DNA from: Trichoplax sp. H2
Taxonomy: Eukaryota > Placozoa > Uniplacotomia > Trichoplacea
Length of the DNA stretch: 56,511 nucleotides
Direction of reading: 5' to 3'
Assembly: GCA_003344405.1 (NCBI GenBank)
Contig: NOWV01000305.1
Location: forward strand, 1-56,511
Under the pieces are notes generated by a model. The model saw only the letters and a program-made list of their open reading frames with translations. It had not been told where the DNA came from and made no database searches. Shown piece after piece: positions 39,201-50,541 of the stretch; position 1 is the stretch's first letter, and each line of letters opens with the position of its first letter. Made by a program: the position numbers and the translations under genes.

Positions 39201-40968
39201 ATTCAACTTGACCATAAGAATTAAAGTGACAGATAGTAAAACACATAATCGTTTGGATGGACGATTACAAAATAGATCTATTATGAAAACTTCTATCAGC
39301 TGCATTATTATCGACAGTAGTGGCTAATAAGGCAATGTAAAATACAACTCGTAGATCCAATTTTTGCAAGTGTTATCTTTAAAATCTTTCGATGATGTGG
39401 GATAATACTACAGCTACCAAATACCCTATTAATATCAACACTTTACTTTTCAAGTCTTAATAGACAGCCATCAGTACAAGACAAATACCGTTCTGTGGTG
39501 AAATAAAATTAGATGATTTTAAATAGTAATACTCTCGGTAATACCTTCATTCGTATTAGCACGTAACTTTTCAAATTTAATGAACTGCCATAAAGTAAGA
39601 GACAAATACTATTACCCCTATGGTGGAAAGAGTTAGAGGATTTGGAATAGAACTACTCTTGTAAAATACCCTATTAGTATGAACATTTTACTTTTCAAAT
39701 TTTAATGGATTACTAGAAAGTAAAAGACAAATGCTATTACTCCTGTAGTAAAAAGAATTCGATGATTTGGAATAATGTTACTCTCGCAAATACTCCAATT
39801 AGTATGAACTCAACTTTTTAAGCTTTAATAGACTGTTATAACGTAAAAGACAGATACTCCTGTCGTGAAATAAATTAGATGATTTGGAATAGTACTACTC
39901 TCGCAAGTACCTATAAGTTTGAACACTTGACTTTTTAAGCTTCAATGGACTACTATCAAGTAAAGATAAATAGTATTGCAGCACTTCTGTGGTGAAATGA
40001 ATTTGTAGGACAGAGTGAGCATTAAGAATCAACTTTTCAAGTCTGAATGGACTACTATTAAGCAACAGAAAATACTGTTACTCATATAGCAAAATCAATT
40101 TTTAGGATAAAATGAGTATTAGGATCAATATTTCAGGTTTTAATGGGCTGTTGTACAGTAAAAAACAAATTCTGTTACTCCTGTAGTAGAATAAATTTGT
40201 CGGACAAATGAGTATTAGGATTTATTATTTTTAACTTCTAATGGACTACTGTAAAATAAAAGACAAATTTTATTTCTCCTGCTGTGAAATGAATTTGTAG
40301 GACAAAATGAGTATTCCACTTTTTAAGTTTAATGGATTGCTATCAGTAAAATAATGTCACTCTTGTAGTAAAAATAATTTATAGGAAAAAAATGAAATTC
40401 TTATTGTAGCTCTACTACTAGTTCAGTTTATGCCTATAGGCGCATCCATTTTTAAGTTTGAAAGCTCATATTAATCCAATACCTGAACGATTTATTAATG
40501 AATTACGTTCATACTCCCATTTTAGACATAAAATAGATATATGATCAAAATTTTGGCATGGATAACTAGCAGCAGTGTCGGCATGATGTAAAATAATCGT
40601 AGACAAGTTCTGAGAATATTTTTAAAACAGACTTTTTTTGGTATTAGCTGCCGAAAACAACTTGTAGCTGATCCACAAAGTAATTTTTATTACAGGTATA
40701 TCTTTTCAAAATTTTTTCATTGTACAGATGCATAACTACAGTCGATACTTGACGGATTATAAAGTTGAATTTCATCGGTTTATGGTCTAATTTTAAGACA
40801 ATTAATTATGGGAACTAATGTAAGAGCTTAGTATTAAATGATTGCAGTGCAATCATTTGATCTAAGGTGATTATTTGCTTCTCTTTCCCTCTTTTACTTA
40901 CATGCAGCACTTGTGGGGCCGACACATATGGTGGCCAAGGAAAGGGCGACAATGATCCAGGTCTTCAT
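33226..40968 (-). CDS. Ig/FN3 type I membrane adhesion receptor
   Basis: Exons in gene order: 40968-40902, 39112-38837, 38372-38088, 37911-37615, 36195-35911, 35418-35137, 35013-34844, 33839-33707, 33552-33409 and 33254-33226, giving 655 residues with every phase closing. The first exon encodes a signal peptide (WIIVALSLATICVG). Ig domain 1 (to about residue 114) has FTCTIY and DAGTYNCVY; Ig domain 2 (to about 209) has LACHGEG and DAGNYTCIV. Four fibronectin type III domains follow (to about 308, 403, 497 and 598), with cores such as ITVSWKPPTNDHG and EYQIQVSAKNQIGWG. One membrane helix (about 604-628, LAIIIILSIVGALIVADIIL) precedes a short tail ending YEKAPEGGE. Several N-glycosylation sequons are present (NGT, NAT). 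The plan resembles NCAM-type cell-adhesion molecules with fewer Ig domains. The tail lacks recognisable signalling motifs, so adhesion rather than kinase or phosphatase signalling is inferred. The exact orthologue is not clear. Confidence 0.9.
36660..37215. repeat. Intronic tandem repeat, three copies of about 170-195 bases
   Basis: In the receptor intron between the first two FN3 exons, ATTCTYAAAATTAG followed by ACTAAACTATT and AGACAAGG starts near 36665, 36836 and 37032. Each copy goes on to TTAAGGTAAGAATAATAG and GATAAATAGCTA. The copies are clearly related but diverged. Confidence 0.75.
39350..40410. repeat. Intronic minisatellite, about eight copies of 105-125 bases
   Basis: This fills much of the first intron of the receptor gene. 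TACTCTCG-like marks recur near 39529, 39653, 39778 and 39896. Each unit has a TTTTCAAGTTTTAATGGAYT-like string, then AAAGACAAATACTATTACTCC, then GTGGTGAAATRAATT. The later copies (40000-40390) are shorter and share AGGACAAAATGAGTATTAGG. The first intron of a receptor gene often holds enhancers, but no such site can be shown here. Confidence 0.8.
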
Positions 40969-43616
40969 CTATAGATATTAAACAACGAGGATATAGGATT
41001 AAGTTACTATATGCAGACTAACTGCTATCCTACGACTAGATGATGTATTACCAATGGGCAGATTAATAAAAATTAAAATTTTTGAAGGATAGCAATTCAA
41101 TTTCAGGTATTTCTACTCATTAAAGAATCTTAATTCAATATCAAACTGAATAGGAAAGAGTATCAATTCCGTCATGGATTATTATTTTTTTACAGTACTC
41201 TTCCTTCTTATGGAAAAAAATAGAAGACATATTCATTTTCCTCTTACCTTGGTAGTCCTGTCGTTTAGCCAACTTGGAAAAAAGTCTGGCAGAGGTTACT
41301 GATAGTAAATATTTTATACTACAGAGCATATGGTAGCAGAAATAACTAAACGATGATCTAATAACACATGGTATATGCTAATTTATGTGATTGTCATCTT
41401 TGATCCTACGTCAGTACAATCATATGCTTGCCAGAGCCGTTCTCATTTTTCACTTCCTTGATATTCCAGTTACAATGTGATTGGTAGAAGAGTAAATATT
41501 CAGGGATAAAATATTTAGCACCAAATTAAAATAATTCTATCCTATTTATCCATTTTCATATTATGATATTGACCGAATATCTACTCATAGACGTATCTCG
41601 ATAACATGATCGAATATCTGCCTTACTTATAATTATTTTACCCACATAAGGCCAGCATAATGAATGGCCTCGTTGATAAATATGATTAGTAATTAATCTG
41701 GTGAAAAATGGACCAATTCCTGCCAATGTTATTAACTAATGATCGATGTATTGTATTAGTATTACGATATCAATGAAAAAATCTTCCATTTTATGCCTAT
41801 TATAAAACAAGAATTTTCATGTCTAATATATAATTAATAATGATAGCAGCAAATTACATTAATTGTGCATTTTAAAAGTACATTAATAATATGAGAAAGA
41901 GAAATATGAAACTCAGACTAATTGATCGTTCCGAATTATGTATTATAATTTGTACTATAGATTAATCAATTATGACTGGTTTAATGAAACAGCATATTTA
42001 TGCTTAAGGGATTCGTTATGTAACTCTACGCGTAGTCATATATCCTCTACTTGATATTTTTGATAGCTATATTTGATATCATTAAGGTTTATAAGAATAG
42101 ATATTATCATGATGCTAATATTAGATGATTCTAAATTACGATAGTAGAAATTGCTGATTACTGATATTGTATTAACCAGTTAGCTAAGAATAGTCAATAG
42201 ATCGATGTGGATCGATATAATATAATGGTAAAGATCATCCTAGCGGTGTTAGGCATTAACAGAAGGATAATGATATATTAAGCAGACCGATTTGTACCGT
42301 AAAACGTATTGATAATTATAATCTATTTAAGGAAAAGTCTTCTGCTTGATGACTCAAGTCTGATTGTAGGCAACTTTATTAGCGTAAATAGATTTAAAAA
42401 AATGTATTTAAGAATTGCAGGGATGAGCTCAAACTTTACTTCTTTTGAGCTTAGAATATTCTAGATTAAATTTTTGTTCATATATTTAATATTAGCCAGT
42501 TAGCTAAGTATGGTGAATAGATCGATGTGACTTGATATACTATAATTGTATAGATACCCTGCATCTTTACGGTATTAGACATTAATATAATAATGTGATA
42601 TTAAGCAGACTGATTCGTGTTGTAAGACATATTAATAATCTATTTGAGGAAAAGTTTTCTATTTAATGACTCAAGTCTGATTGTTTGCAACTTTGTTGCT
42701 CTAAAATAGATTAAAAGCAATGTATTCATGACCAGTAGAGATGAGCTTAGACTAGACTTTACTTCTTTCGAGCTCAGGGCACACTAGATTAGATTCTTGT
42801 TCTCATTGATTTTTACCCCACTATGCTTAATAACTCTGTAATTAACGCTACTTTTTTATAAATTCTATCTGCCCGAGACAATTCTTTTGGTGAGAATTAC
42901 ACGAAATTGGAAAAAAATATTTCAACGATATCTTTATTGCAATACGTTATGGTACGCGTGAGAGAATCAACTACAGATTGATTTTATAATTCAATCTTGG
43001 CATAAACTGAAATGAACACTATTTATAACTCCTGCCAATAAAGCACTCAAATTGTTTTTTGATCAAGTGCCAAAGATGCATCTAAAATGCATTCATCTTA
43101 GACAGAATAAACTAATTTTTTACATAGATATAAGTACTATGTATTACATAGTAGATCCAATCTATTTTATCAATGTATATTGCATACTACAATTATTGAT
43201 AACAATCTAATCCCTACATAATGCATATGTGCACATAACAGCGGCTAAATAATTTTATTGTACAGAATGTTTTATTCAATGTACAGTTAAGACTATTATA
43301 ACATTTTCAGGTAACAGTCATGATGGTAACGATAGAGCTTATTAGAATTTGAGAAAAGTCAAGAGAACACATCATACATGAGCAGCATCAATAGCAACTC
43401 CTAGGTCATAATTTATATGGTACATTAATGATATAAATGACATCATAAAAAATTATTCAATTTTGACAACGTACCTATTTTCATTTATAATAATTTAAAA
43501 TTACGGGTATAGTAAATGATTGAAGTGAATCAATCCCATTTTGATGACAGTACAATAGACTAATATTTTACAGTATTGATATACATTGAATACAGTACAA
43601 GATCGTTTGAGTTGAA
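40969..43616. other. Intergenic region between receptor and RRM-GYF genes
   Basis: This should contain the receptor promoter at its left side and the 3' flank of the RRM-GYF gene at its right. A 320-base tandem duplication is at 42174-42805. No exon was supported. Confidence 0.5.
42174..42805. repeat. Two-copy tandem duplication, period about 320 bases
   Basis: CCAGTTAGCTAAGAATAGTC (about 42176) recurs as CCAGTTAGCTAAGTATGGTG (about 42495). The copies share AATAGATCGATGTG, ATATTAAGCAGAC, GGAAAAGTYTTCT and ATGACTCAAGTCTGATTG, in the same order. Identity is roughly four bases in five. Confidence 0.85.
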
Positions 43617-44128
43617 TTAAGGATACATTGTAAAGTCTATCTCCGAAATGGGTATAAATTCGAGTCTATTAGGCACGGAAAAATTTTCTTCATCATCATC
43701 TTGGAAATTTTCCGATGGATTCGCACGTCCCTGTTTTGATTCGTCCTCTGCTTTGTCCAAGGCAACAGTTGAAATTTCTTTTTCTTTATCGTTTTCCCTT
43801 TCTACACTGGCGGTATCATTTTCACTATCAGAATCTTCATCGCTGTATGCAACGAGTCCAGGTGTTTGCTTCTCTGTTTTCTCCGATAAAACATTGGCAC
43901 TATCATCGACACCATTATTATCATTATCTTGTGCAGCAATCCAATCAGATATGGAATTAAAATCGACTTGTCGGACAAAAGCTCCGCGCGTAAAGTAACC
44001 CTATGGATATTTAAAATGTTCAATTTTTTTTATAAATTATACGATTGCAATCGAAGAAAACATTAGTCATCCATTCTTCATACCAGCTACAGTCTACAAT
44101 GACTTTGTTAAGCACAAGCAAGCATTAC

Positions 44129-44167
<39 letters not shown>

Positions 44168-46112
44168 GCCCTTCATCATGCATCATGCCATCACCATCTT
44201 TCAAACTACATCACCACTGTAGCTAAGCTGAATTCACACCACAATGAAGAAATGATGTGTAACACTATTTACAGTAATTTAATGGTAGCTATTATCATTT
44301 GCTTACAGCTTTACTCCAATTTAGCATAGTTCTAGTATCGTAGGGGCCATGTACCTAAAACAATAACATAATTGTTAGACGTGTGATAACTAATACAAAG
44401 TTTCTTTATGATTATCTTCAAAATTATAATAATAAAGTGATGTTGGTATATCCAATGCAAAAGCCAACCTCAGCGTCTTTATCAGAAGACCATTTAAACT
44501 CCCATTGCAACGTGGGGCCTAAAGAATTTTCTGCTTCTTTGGCTTTTCTTTTCTCTTCTCTCTTTGCATCACGTAGCTAATAGCAAGAATTATAATTACT
44601 TCTATATTCTAATTTGATCGATAGTAAACCAGGTAAAGTTAGTCAGACACAGCAGCGTACGAACTTCATCAAACTATATCACCTACCGCTTTAGGTTGCC
44701 ACTCTACAGCACTAACGTAAATATTCCTTCCATCTAACCTCTAAGAGTGTAGAATGATAAATTTATCAAGCATTATCAAAGTTATCCTCTTATACAAAAG
44801 ATGTTTGATTTTCAATTGTAGACGCATTGTAGCTTACCGGATAATTCATGGCACACCATTTGCGACAATGGAGAGCTACATGAAAGATAAAGCATTATGA
44901 TATCCCTTTTTCTGATTGAGTTGTAATGATTCACAGTAGAGTACAGTAGATCCATCAGTCTTATTTAACTCAATATCAACGATGGTTACACATGAATACC
45001 ACCATGACGTCACTGTTGGCTAAATTGTTGTTGATGTACAGTATGAGACTAATTCAAGTTGCTATAGCTATTTCTGCTTGGGAAAGAATAATATCCACTG
45101 CTGATACTAGTCACTTGTACAAAAAAGTCATGATAGTATTATACAGGTAAGAAATGGTAGTATTGAAGTAACAATGGTGTATTGCGTATTTTAACTGACC
45201 TTCTTCTGCTGACGAATAAGTCACAAATGCAAAGCCTTTGGAATTGCCTGTGTCATGATCTTTAATAATCTTGATATTGGAAAAAAAAATCATTTACTAT
45301 TATTATCATTTGAGAAACAGACTGACAAAGAGCTAAAAGTAGGTAAAAGGAGTAAAGTGATATGTTGCAATCAAGCAGTCTTATTCTATGTTAATATGAC
45401 GTTCAGATCAGTTGTTGATTGTAGGAGTCACCTTAGCATCCATAAGTTTACCAAAGGAAGAGAAATAATGTGCCAAGGATTCTATATTAATGATGGGCAT
45501 AAACATCATCCTAGTTAGGACATTATCCTAAGCAATTTGTAGTGATGGTTATGGTCTATTCTCGAATGAATATGAAGGCAACTGTACCGAATTTCTCTCA
45601 ACTTGTTGAATCATAATATGACATAACCTCTATATACAGGTATCCTTTTATCATGACAATATTGTAGTACAAGATACAAGCTCACCTAAGGTAGTATCCC
45701 ACGACAGATTGCCAATAAATAATTTGGCTGCTGGATCAACTATTATTTGGATATTAATACAATATGTCGATTAAGGCAAAGAATTAGCAATAGAAGCTTC
45801 TACTGATAACGAGTAGTGCATTCATCAAGTCTGTATAGCATTATTTCAAGTCATTGCTTGTCGACATTGGTTGATAACAAGAATGATAGAGGTCGATCTG
45901 TTATGGAGAACAGCTGATTGCAAGGTTATTGATTAGCCTCTATTGCCTATCTTACATTTAAGCCTTTTTCCACTGGTTAAAGTCTCTGCATTATGCGTTT
46001 GAGGATGGAGTGGTGCGCTGCGTTTAGCAGCCAGTGGACCATTTGCGTTTTCATCGTTTGCACTACGTTTGGTAGCGGTGTACTTCTTATAGCTATAACT
46101 GAAGGTAGACAT
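43617..46112 (-). CDS. RRM protein with C-terminal CD2BP2-type GYF domain
   Basis: Exons in gene order: 46112-45956, 45739-45686, 45481-45432, 45269-45200, 44875-44838, 44740-44687, 44576-44469, 44354-44307 and 44000-43617; all phases close, giving 320 residues. After a basic lead-in, an RRM occupies about residues 57-137: RNP2 is KLFIGNLSW, RNP1 is KGFAFVTY, and the last strand is RLDGRNIYVSAVEW. A charged helix (AKREEKRKAKEA) leads into a GYF domain at about 165-198, with WEFKW, GPYDTRTMLNW and the GYF signature. The tail is acidic and ends EIDFTMYP, like the IDF-x-x-Y end of CD2BP2. CD2BP2 (U5-52K, yeast Lin1) is a U5 snRNP protein whose GYF binds proline-rich partners; it has no RRM that I know of. 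The GYF exons have no start of their own and join in frame, so this reads as one gene. A nuclear splicing role is inferred. Confidence 0.85.
44133..44164. repeat. (TA)n microsatellite
   Basis: An unbroken run of about 16 TA units lies inside an intron of the RRM-GYF gene. Length is likely to vary between individuals. Confidence 0.95.
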
Positions 46113-46189
46113 GTTGGTTGAATGATGTCTCTCCAGCAATCTCTTGCAGCAAATTGGCTTCCTTGGCCACCGGATCGACCGCACTTGCT

Positions 46190-47200
46190 GCTCTGTAGAG
46201 TACAGTACAGAGTGCAAGTTTGTACCGTAGAGTACAGTACACAGTCCTGTGCAGTGTTGTTACAGTACTGTACTATCAATCCGGGACCCGGGACGGACCG
46301 GGATCAATCTTCTGGAGCCTCTAAACAATACCCTGTAGACATTACAGTCTACAGTACAACAACGATGTGATTTGTCGAATACTGTACCGTACTGTAAAGT
46401 ACTACTGTACTGTACAGTGCTGTACCGCGTGAACCAGTTCGAATCAGAGTACTTTAAAAAGGTGCCCTAAAATCACAAGAGTGAATCAAAATGTAATAAA
46501 AATGATACAAATACAAAGCTGAATAACTTGGCTTTTTAATTTTATTGATTAAAATGAGGTTAATTGAGTAACTTTTACGTAATATTGTACATAGACTGTG
46601 CAATAAGTACAGTACTGTACCCTAAAGGCAAGAAGAAGAACCCACTGTACAGTGTAGAGTACTATCAATCCGGGACCCGGGACGGACCTGAGACGGACCC
46701 GGGATAAGGTACTGTACAGTACTGTACACTATACTGTACAGTGTACAGTACATTCACACGATGAATTTTTTACAGTACTGGATTGATGATTCAAAACTTT
46801 TTGCAGTGAACTGTACAGTACAGTATATGAAATCACTGAAATCACGAAGGCTCAAGAAAAAAATTCACCCCTTTTGCTCAGCCCTACAGTACTGTACACT
46901 GTACTGCACAGGACATACAGTACAGTATAGTACAGTACGTTCATGTCATACTGATAATCTATCATCGGAGATATCCTTCTAAGGGTATACAGTACAGTAT
47001 ACTGTATGTCGTATAAATGTCACATTCAATGTAAATACTAAACAGCAATTTCAAGGGAATACTGTACAACTTGGATTTTGGAACGAAAGGGAGACATCGA
47101 AAATAATCCGATTGTACAGTACAGTACAGTACTGCACACTGTGTGCAGTGCACAGTAGAGTACAGTACACTGTACTCTACTCTACTGCAGTGGACTGTAA
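46190..47200. repeat. Cluster of TACAGTACTGTA palindromes with a 29-base direct repeat
   Basis: Strings such as GTACTGTACAGTAC, TACAGTACAGTAC and ACTGTACTGTAC occur dozens of times. Because the unit is self-complementary, long hairpins are possible at many places. Inside it, 46271-46299 and 46660-46688 are identical over 29 bases (TACTATCAATCCGGGACC...GGACGGACC), a G+C-rich island in AT-rich DNA. Similar but sparser strings occur near 16195-16260. Confidence 0.8.
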
Positions 47201-47257
47201 ACCAGCATCATTGTACTGAACTGTTTGCGCACATGGGCAGTACGCTACAGAAGCTTC

Positions 47258-47390
47258 ACGTCACCAGGGCACGATTGCACCATGCTTCAATTCGGCTTGA
47301 TAGACGAGCATGTGCTCTCGGCCTACGATGCCTGATGACTAGCGTACCGGTAACGTCAGTCAAGGCGGTAGTGAGGCTACCAGTGACGTC
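47258..47390. promoter_or_regulatory. Three CRE/ATF-like ACGTCA sites before TOMM40
   Basis: ACGTCA occurs at 47258-47263 and 47353-47358, and TGACGTC at 47384-47390, the last as CAGTGACGTCGG. They sit 110 to 245 bases before the TOMM40 start codon. CREB/ATF proteins bind TGACGTCA-type sites. Use as a promoter element is inferred from clustering and position. Confidence 0.5.
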
Positions 47391-47500
47391 GGTAGTGACA
47401 GTGACTCTTGCAAGGGGATGACTGGGTAGGACGATGACTTGAAAGAAGGGTCATACCACTCTGAGGTCTAGCGCATATCATTATCATTACGATATTGAAA

Positions 47501-50500
47501 ATGGCGTCGGCTGGCGGTCAAGGGAGTCCTCAATTTCCTGGAGGTTTAGCTCCTCCGCCTCCAGCTGCAAATCCCAGTCATCAATCTGGGCAACAGGATG
47601 CAAATGCTGCTAATGGATCGAATAATACACTGAACAACGATTGGGTATGTCCGGGTTCATTCGAAGAATTACATAAGAAATGCAAAGGTACGAACTCTAC
47701 TTGCAAGACACCATTTCTCCATAAGCATCCTTATACTTTTGGTGAATTGGAGACATGGATAGAATAAATCAATAAGTCAATTGCAACTTCAACTCTGCCT
47801 ATGGATATAAGTTTAGCGTATTGTATAGGACATTGCTGATGATAGACGTTAGGCAAGAAGAGCGCAATCGTCATGTTACAGTAAAAGTCACTTTGATGAT
47901 GCCACAATGATCGCCAAGACTGCTTGTGCAACAACACCAGTAATATCAGTCAACCCCCTGATTTAGTCCATGCTAATCATGATTGCTTGTAGGTAACCGT
48001 TATCATAGGCCGATGGTAGTCAGGTTACCTATCTCTCATAGTAACATCCATATTCCAATGAGTTCACGACTCTGCTATGGTTGCTTTCAAATACTTTCCT
48101 TCATATTCCACAGTTGGAAGATGAACTCATACATTCCGTTTTCAATGGAAGTTATTGGCCAGTACAGTAGTTTGTTTTCATTAGGCAACTTAGCATAGTG
48201 TCATAGTCCATCCGCTGCTGTCTACAGTAGATACGAACAAGGTAATGATTCCGATTGAAAATCGACCATGTAATCATGATTTCGCTAGCATCATGACTAC
48301 TAAGATGCTCGTAACTAGTTTTAGGCGAGCCTGTGCATAGGCTCGATCTTACTATTTCAACCTACGATACAAATCTCCTGTTGCCAAATAAATAAATTAG
48401 CCTAGGATATCAGCAGAATAGGACGTGCTGAACATGACATTGATATGCCTTAAGCCAATAGGTTAGCACGCAATAGCTGACTTAATTACTGATCGATCCG
48501 AATGTGGTAGAGATTGGCCTTAGCCGTTACACCAGACCTTCCCATTGCATATCTGCTACTGTATTCTGTAACAACGCTTAGCTTGATGACTTTCTGAAAC
48601 TTAATATTGAACTACCATGTCGTCGAGTTACAATTTTAATCTTACTTGTTGCTGAATCGCTACATAGTGATGGAACATCTCTATTAATACCGCTTGCCAT
48701 CATCAAAACTCACATTCATAGTATATCCTGTACAAGTGAGGAGTTTGCTGTTTTTCGATACAGATTTGCAATTAGTATAATTAGTTCTTTATAAAGCCAA
48801 GTCTACATGACAATCTAGAATGAAACGGATCGCTCATGTTTTCACCTTAATTGCAATCTAGACGTGTATGTAAATGACTGCTAACAAATGTGATAGCGGT
48901 GCGAGTAAAGTATCATCAGCGACGCCATCCAATGAAGATCTGTTAAAATTAATTGTACAATATAAAGCCGTAAAGTATCGAGGCCGGTAGTTTTACCTTT
49001 GTCCAGTTTGTTCAGTATAACTTGGTTGCTTACGATGTCAATTGTGCTACAAAAAAAGTACATGGTCTTGTTTAACCTTAGCTTTACTCAAACGTTATTT
49101 GTAACATGAATCTACTTGTACAGTACATGGTAATTGTATATTCACATTGCACACATCATGGCATCATATCGTACGCCTAGATAACTTTTAGATCACTTCA
49201 AATAGTACATAAGATGATGGCATGTTAATGTGTAACAGTTGGTATTGAATGTTGATGATATCGCTTTTTAATCTTTTCCCATAACTTGACTTTTTCAGAC
49301 TTAATGCCACAACCTTTTGAGGGTTGCAAACTACTCATTAATAAAGGTCTTAGTAGTCACTTTCAAGTCAATCATAGCATCCATTTAAGTTCAGCAAACA
49401 ATTCTTCCTACCATTTCGGTGCAACTTACGTTGGTAATAAGCAGCTGTCCCCTACGGAGGTTTTACAATTTCTAAATTAAGACATTTGTGTTTCAATGAA
49501 TAGTATGCAAAGAAATGGCATTTCGCTTAACTGACATCATTGATATTATTATTACCTATTATCTTTTAAAGGCGTTTCCTGTGCTTGTTGGAGACATGGA
49601 TAATAATTATAATTTAAACGCTCAGATAATTCATGAAATTGTCCACGGTTTGAGAACCAAATGTGTCATTCAGGTAAACTCAAGTAAAGAATTGAGAAAA
49701 TTAAATGATAATTTTGATATGAAAGGAAATGGGAATATTTATAAAAACACATTGAGTACTTGCATCTATAATATACTGTCAATTTTAATTCAATCCAATG
49801 CAATAATCATAGACTCAGAAAGCTGTATGGCAAATGGCTCAGCTAGGTCTAGATTACCGTGGTAAAGATTTTGTTGCTAGCGTTACAACAGCAAATCCTA
49901 ATATTATCGATGAATCTGGTGTAGTAGCCTTTCATTACCTGCAAAGCATTACTCGGAAGCTTTGTTTAGGAGCTGAATATTTATATCAGTATGGTGGTGG
50001 GATGGAAGGAGCAGTACTCTCCCTAGGCGGTCGATATACAGGTAAGAGATAAATATTATTGTCTTCACGTCATAGGCAGCTATTCGCAATGCAAGATACA
50101 CCGTTGAATACAGTAGTTGGATTGTGAATGAATATAGCCATCAACCTCAACTGTAGTCATGCAGAGACGTTAGGAGGATTATAAGTAAAAATTTCTATAT
50201 ATCGATTGTTTTATTTAACAGGAAAAAATTGGATTGCTGCTGCAACTGCTAGTGGCATGAACGTAAATATGACTTACTATCATATTGGGAACGAATCGGT
50301 TCGTGCTGGAGTCGATCTTGACGTTAATCTTAGAACAAGGGAAAGTGTAGTTAGCTTAGGTTATGAATTGGACGTCCAAAAAGCAAACATGACCGTAAAG
50401 AATTCAATCGATAGCAATTGGACGATAACGTCGGTGATAGAAAAGAAATTACTACCTATGCCGTTTACTTTAACACTTAGTGGCATACTCAACCATGTAT

Positions 50501-50541
50501 CAAATAAATGCCAATTTGGTGTTGGATTTATTGTTGGATAA
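47501..50541 (+). CDS. TOMM40: TOMM40, mitochondrial outer-membrane import channel
   Basis: Exons: 47501-47687, 49299-49459, 49572-49673, 49819-50041 and 50222-50541, giving 330 residues with all phases closing; human TOMM40 has 361. TOM40 is the beta-barrel pore of the TOM complex, through which most nuclear-encoded proteins enter mitochondria. The N terminus is proline- and glycine-rich ([12 protein letters not shown]), as in animals. It is followed by the conserved [12 protein letters not shown], then [61 protein letters not shown] and GEYLYQ-like barrel strands. The end is VDSNW-type ([16 protein letters not shown]) and finishes [10 protein letters not shown], with hydrophobic and aromatic residues in the last strand as expected for barrel sorting. 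The start at 47501 is the first ATG of the frame and lies in AAAATGGCG. The first intron is long (1.6 kb); the others are 112 to 180 bases. Confidence 0.97.
47688..49298. other. TOMM40: First intron of TOMM40
   Basis: This 1.6-kb GT-AG intron is by far the longest of the gene. No exon, gene on the other strand, or clear repeat was recognised in it. Confidence 0.6.

Larger units (their letters stand above)
46113..47500. other. Divergent promoter region of RRM-GYF gene and TOMM40
   Basis: The two start codons face away from each other across 1.4 kb. The middle is packed with TACAGTA/TACTGTA palindromes and contains a 29-base exact direct repeat. The right third (47200-47470) is richer in G+C than the surroundings and has CRE-like sites. 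No exon was supported; open frames here follow from the repeats. Confidence 0.65.

Noticed and set aside
43648-43998. 116-codon open frame on the + strand, Ser-rich
   Set aside because: It is the reverse complement of the acidic last exon of the RRM-GYF gene; the Ser-rich look comes from antisense of Asp/Glu codons.
46122-47153. Several overlapping open frames of 60 to 100 codons on both strands
   Set aside because: They are made of TACAGTA/TACTGTA repeats, which avoid stops in some frames; no protein sense.
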